Part shown: piece by piece, positions 13,947 to 16,368 of the stretch | Numbering within the stretch: the first letter of the stretch is position 1 | How the letters are laid out: every line of letters begins with the position of its first letter | Origin: Bacillota bacterium | GTDB lineage: Bacteria; Bacillota; Bacilli; Paenibacillales; Paenibacillaceae | DNA: 16,368 nucleotides | Assembly: GCA_023386495.1 (NCBI GenBank) | Contig: JAEWJS010000042.1 | Location: 1 to 16,368 of the forward strand | Direction of reading: 5' to 3' | Program-made: the position numbers and the translations under genes | The notes under the pieces: generated by a model | Seen by the model: the letters and a program-made list of their open reading frames with translations, nothing else | Database searches by the model: none | Told to the model about the DNA's origin: nothing

Positions 13947-16151
13947 ATGAAATCTCTCGTTCTAGCAGAAAAACCGAGCGTCGCCAAGGAGCTTGCGCGC
14001 GTGCTCGGCTGTTCGGCGAAGCATAAATCGCATTATGAAGGGCCTCGCTATGTGGTGACATGGGCACTCGGTCATCTAGCCGCGCTCGCCGAACCGGAGG
14101 ATTACGATCCCCGTCATAAACAATGGGAATTGGAGGCGCTGCCTCTGATGCCTGAACCGATGCGGATTAAGCCGCTCAAGGAGACGTCGCATCAATTCCG
14201 CGCGGTCGCGGAGTTGGCGCGGCGCAGCGACCTGGAAGAGCTGATCGTGGCAACGGACGCAGGGCGCGAGGGCGAGCTTGTCGCGCGCTGGATCATGGAA
14301 TTGGTGAAGTGGAAGAAGTCGTTCAAGCGGCTATGGATTTCGTCTCAGACCGATCAAGCGATTAAGGAAGGCTTCGCGAAGCTGAAGCCCGGCAAAGACT
14401 ATGACCGGCTGTTCGCGTCTGCGTTGTGCAGAGCGGAGGCGGATTGGCTGATCGGCTTGAATCTGACCAGGGCATTAACGTGCAAGTACAATGCGCAGCT
14501 ATCGGCGGGCCGTGTACAGACGCCGACATTAGCCATCTTGATGAAGCGGGAAGATGAGATTCGCAGCTTCCGTCCTGAGCCATACTGGACGATCGAAGCG
14601 GATCTTGGGGGCTATCGCGCGATCTGGCGGGAGAAGGATGGGCAAGACGGCCGCGTATGGGCGCGCGAACAGGCCGACAAGGCCGTTCAACGCATGACGG
14701 GGGCAGGCTCGGAGCTGCTCGTGGAGCGGCTGCGGACAACCGAGAAGCAGGAACCGCATCCGCTGGCCTATGACTTGACTGAACTGCAGCGCGATGCGAA
14801 TAAGCGGCTCGGCTTCTCGGCGAAGCAGACTTCAAGCGTGCTGCAACGGTTGTACGAACAGCATAAGCTTGTCACGTATCCGCGGACGGATTCGCGTTAT
14901 CTGAGCAGCGATATCGTGCCTTCGCTGAAGGCCAGGCTGGAGAGCGTCGCGGTCGGGCCATATGCTCCATTGGCAAGAAAGTTAACGCGCGGGACGCTTG
15001 CCGTATCGAAGCGTTTCGTGGATGATGCGAAGGTAACCGACCACCATGCCATCATTCCGACGGAGCAATACGTGCAGCTCGGCTCGCTGACAGCAGAGGA
15101 GCGGAAGCTATACGACCTCATTGTGCGGCGCTTCCTGGCCTTGTTCTGTCCGCCTTATCGCTATGAGGAGACGAGCGTGACCTTGAAGTTGGGAAACGAT
15201 CGATTCTACGCGAAGGGGCGGGTACCGAAGCAGGAAGGGTGGCGCGAAGCGTACGGAGACAGCGGGTCAGCAGCGGCAGGCGGTCTTGACGAGGCGGATG
15301 ACGACGATAGCGAGAATAGCGGCGGCCGTGCCGGTTCCGCCCCGGCAGAGAAGATGCAGCTATTGCCTGCGATGCAAGAGGGGCAGCGAATGCCGCATCG
15401 AGGCATTAAGCTGAAGGAAGGCCAGACGCAGCCGCCGGGACGTTACACGGAAGCATCGCTTCTGACGATCATGGAGAAGCATATGCTGGGCACGCCTGCG
15501 ACGCGAGCGGATATCATCGAGAAGCTGCTGCAGTCGGACACGATCGAGCGAATGAATGGCGGCCGCTTGCAGCCGACGGGCAAGGGCAAGCAACTGATCG
15601 AGCTGGTCGTGGAAGAGCTGCGCCAGCCGGAGCTGACCGCGCGGTGGGAAGCGGAGCTGGAGCGAATCGCGAAGGGACAGGGCGACCCGAAGGCATTCCT
15701 AGCGGGCATTCGCAACCAGACTGCCAAGTGGGTCGAAGAGGTGAAGCGGGAGACGAAGGATTACAAGCCGCATAACCTCTCGCATGCTCGCTGTCCGGAA
15801 TGCAGCAAGGCGATGATGGAAGTGAACAGTAAGCGAGGCAAGACACTGGTCTGCACGGACCGGGAGTGCGGTTATCGCAGGGCGGCGGAGCCATCGCTTT
15901 CGAATAAGCGCTGTCCGCAGTGCCGGAAGCGGATGGAGATTCACGACGGCAAAGCTGGCAAATATGCGCAATGTCGGCCTTGCAATGTCATCGAGAAGCT
16001 GGACGGCGAGCGAGGCGGACCCGGCGGCAAGGGGCGCGCAGGCCGCCATCAGCAGCAGAAGCTGATCGAGAAATTCAGCGATAACGTCACGTTAGGCAAC
16101 AGCCTGGCCGATAAGCTCAAGGCGGCTTTGGAAGGCAAGGACGAGGACTGA
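13947..16151 (+). CDS. topB: DNA topoisomerase III
   Basis: This type IA topoisomerase cuts one DNA strand through a tyrosine link and resolves replication and recombination intermediates. The 734-aa protein starts with the Toprim strand KSLVLAEKPSVAKELARVLG. The acidic metal-binding motif is ATDAGREGE (102-110; D104, E108, E110), and the catalytic tyrosine is Y311 in VTYPRTDSRYLS. The C-terminal part carries two Cys4 zinc ribbons: C616/C619/C636/C641 and C656/C659/C676/C679. An acidic, Gly/Ser-rich stretch (about 436-468, LDEADDDDSENSGG) appears to be a disordered loop. ATG 13947 gives the family-typical MKSLVLAEK and follows AAAGGATG (13933-13940) at close spacing; an in-frame ATG at 13938 lies within that site. 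The gene has its own promoter and terminator, so it is monocistronic. Confidence 0.96.
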   Translation: MKSLVLAEKPSVAKELARVLGCSAKHKSHYEGPRYVVTWALGHLAALAEPEDYDPRHKQWELEALPLMPEPMRIKPLKETSHQFRAVAELARRSDLEELIVATDAGREGELVARWIMELVKWKKSFKRLWISSQTDQAIKEGFAKLKPGKDYDRLFASALCRAEADWLIGLNLTRALTCKYNAQLSAGRVQTPTLAILMKREDEIRSFRPEPYWTIEADLGGYRAIWREKDGQDGRVWAREQADKAVQRMTGAGSELLVERLRTTEKQEPHPLAYDLTELQRDANKRLGFSAKQTSSVLQRLYEQHKLVTYPRTDSRYLSSDIVPSLKARLESVAVGPYAPLARKLTRGTLAVSKRFVDDAKVTDHHAIIPTEQYVQLGSLTAEERKLYDLIVRRFLALFCPPYRYEETSVTLKLGNDRFYAKGRVPKQEGWREAYGDSGSAAAGGLDEADDDDSENSGGRAGSAPAEKMQLLPAMQEGQRMPHRGIKLKEGQTQPPGRYTEASLLTIMEKHMLGTPATRADIIEKLLQSDTIERMNGGRLQPTGKGKQLIELVVEELRQPELTARWEAELERIAKGQGDPKAFLAGIRNQTAKWVEEVKRETKDYKPHNLSHARCPECSKAMMEVNSKRGKTLVCTDRECGYRRAAEPSLSNKRCPQCRKRMEIHDGKAGKYAQCRPCNVIEKLDGERGGPGGKGRAGRHQQQKLIEKFSDNVTLGNSLADKLKAALEGKDED

Positions 16152-16159
16152 TGCATATG

Positions 16160-16203
16160 AAAAGCGGTTGTTCGGGCATCTGTCCCTGAACAACCGCTTT
16201 TTT
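16160..16203 (+). terminator. Rho-independent terminator of topB
   Basis: AAAAGCGGTTGTTC (16160-16173) pairs with GAACAACCGCTTTT (16188-16201), and GGG/CCC inside the loop can extend the stem. The T-run covers 16198-16203. The A-run on the left foot makes it potentially bidirectional. It begins 8 bp after the topB stop. Confidence 0.92.
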
Positions 16204-16222
16204 AGCGCCGCAAAGTGTGTGT

Positions 16223-16368
16223 GTCTTCCAGCTCTTCTGCCCACTATCCCGTTGAGTCAGGAGTAGTGGTGCGTCTTGCCGCTCTTCCGCCCACTATCCC
16301 GTTGAATCAGGAGTTGGCGCGTCTTGCCGCTCTTCCGCCCACTATCCCGTTCAGTCAGGAGTTGGTGC
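16223..16368. repeat. Tandem repeat of about 48 bp, three units, continuing past the window
   Basis: Units at 16223-16272 (50 bp), 16273-16320 (48 bp) and 16321-16368 (48 bp) are head-to-tail copies. Units 2 and 3 differ at only three positions; unit 1 is more diverged and 2 bp longer. The core CCCACTATCCCGTT is identical in all three. Each unit is nearly identical along its whole length, so there are no unique spacers and this is not a CRISPR array. No hairpin of note forms within a unit. Short frames stay open on both strands but no start signal is seen, and the 50-bp first unit breaks the frame. It lies in intergenic DNA downstream of the topB terminator. Confidence 0.85.

Noticed and set aside
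16223..16368. CRISPR array
   Set aside because: Units are alike along their full length with no unique spacers, and no cas gene is present.
1..16368. tRNA, rRNA, riboswitch, transposase or prophage genes
   Set aside because: None recognised on either strand. The intergenic gaps are short and are explained by promoters, terminators or the repeats listed.

Overview
The window is high-GC DNA from a spore-forming Firmicute, most likely Paenibacillaceae (Paenibacillus/Cohnella type). A three-gene GerA-family germinant receptor, strong AGGAGG-type ribosome sites, GTG/TTG starts and the gene families present all point that way. No plasmid, phage or transposase gene is visible. Genes are dense and strands switch in blocks.

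Layout. (1) 1-2881, plus strand: an FCD-type GntR regulator behind a promoter that contains a perfect 12-bp palindrome, then mannonate dehydratase (uxuA) and an SDR oxidoreductase overlapping uxuA by 4 nt. Together they form a small hexuronate (fructuronate/mannonate) catabolic operon. (2) 2882-4581, plus strand: short accessory genes (a DUF6376-like lipoprotein, a 92-aa protein of unknown function, a degenerate GNAT-like protein). Between them lie structured intergenic DNA flanked by a 15-bp direct repeat and two clear rho-independent terminators. (3) 4650-7875, plus strand: a membrane-anchored GltB-like FMN/Fe-S oxidoreductase with a probable winged-helix insertion, an ASCH-domain protein, a small acidic protein with an internal duplication, a hairpin terminator, and a FAM173-like membrane-anchored methyltransferase. 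(4) 7894-12858, minus strand: a germinant receptor operon in the order GerB-GerA-GerC, running without gaps into peptidase T through 4-nt stop/start overlaps. (5) 13086-13785, minus strand: merR plus a WCPPC thioredoxin, with a MerR-type promoter (20-bp spacer carrying a dyad). (6) 13947-16151, plus strand: DNA topoisomerase III (topB) with a good sigma-A promoter and a terminator, followed by a 48-bp tandem repeat that runs to the window edge.

Most genes belong to known families. I found no clear multi-gene system of an unknown kind. The best leads are the domain insertion in the GltB-like enzyme, the pepT coupling to the germination operon, the MerR-thioredoxin unit, the internally duplicated 92-aa protein, and two repeat elements (3431-3641 and 16223-16368).
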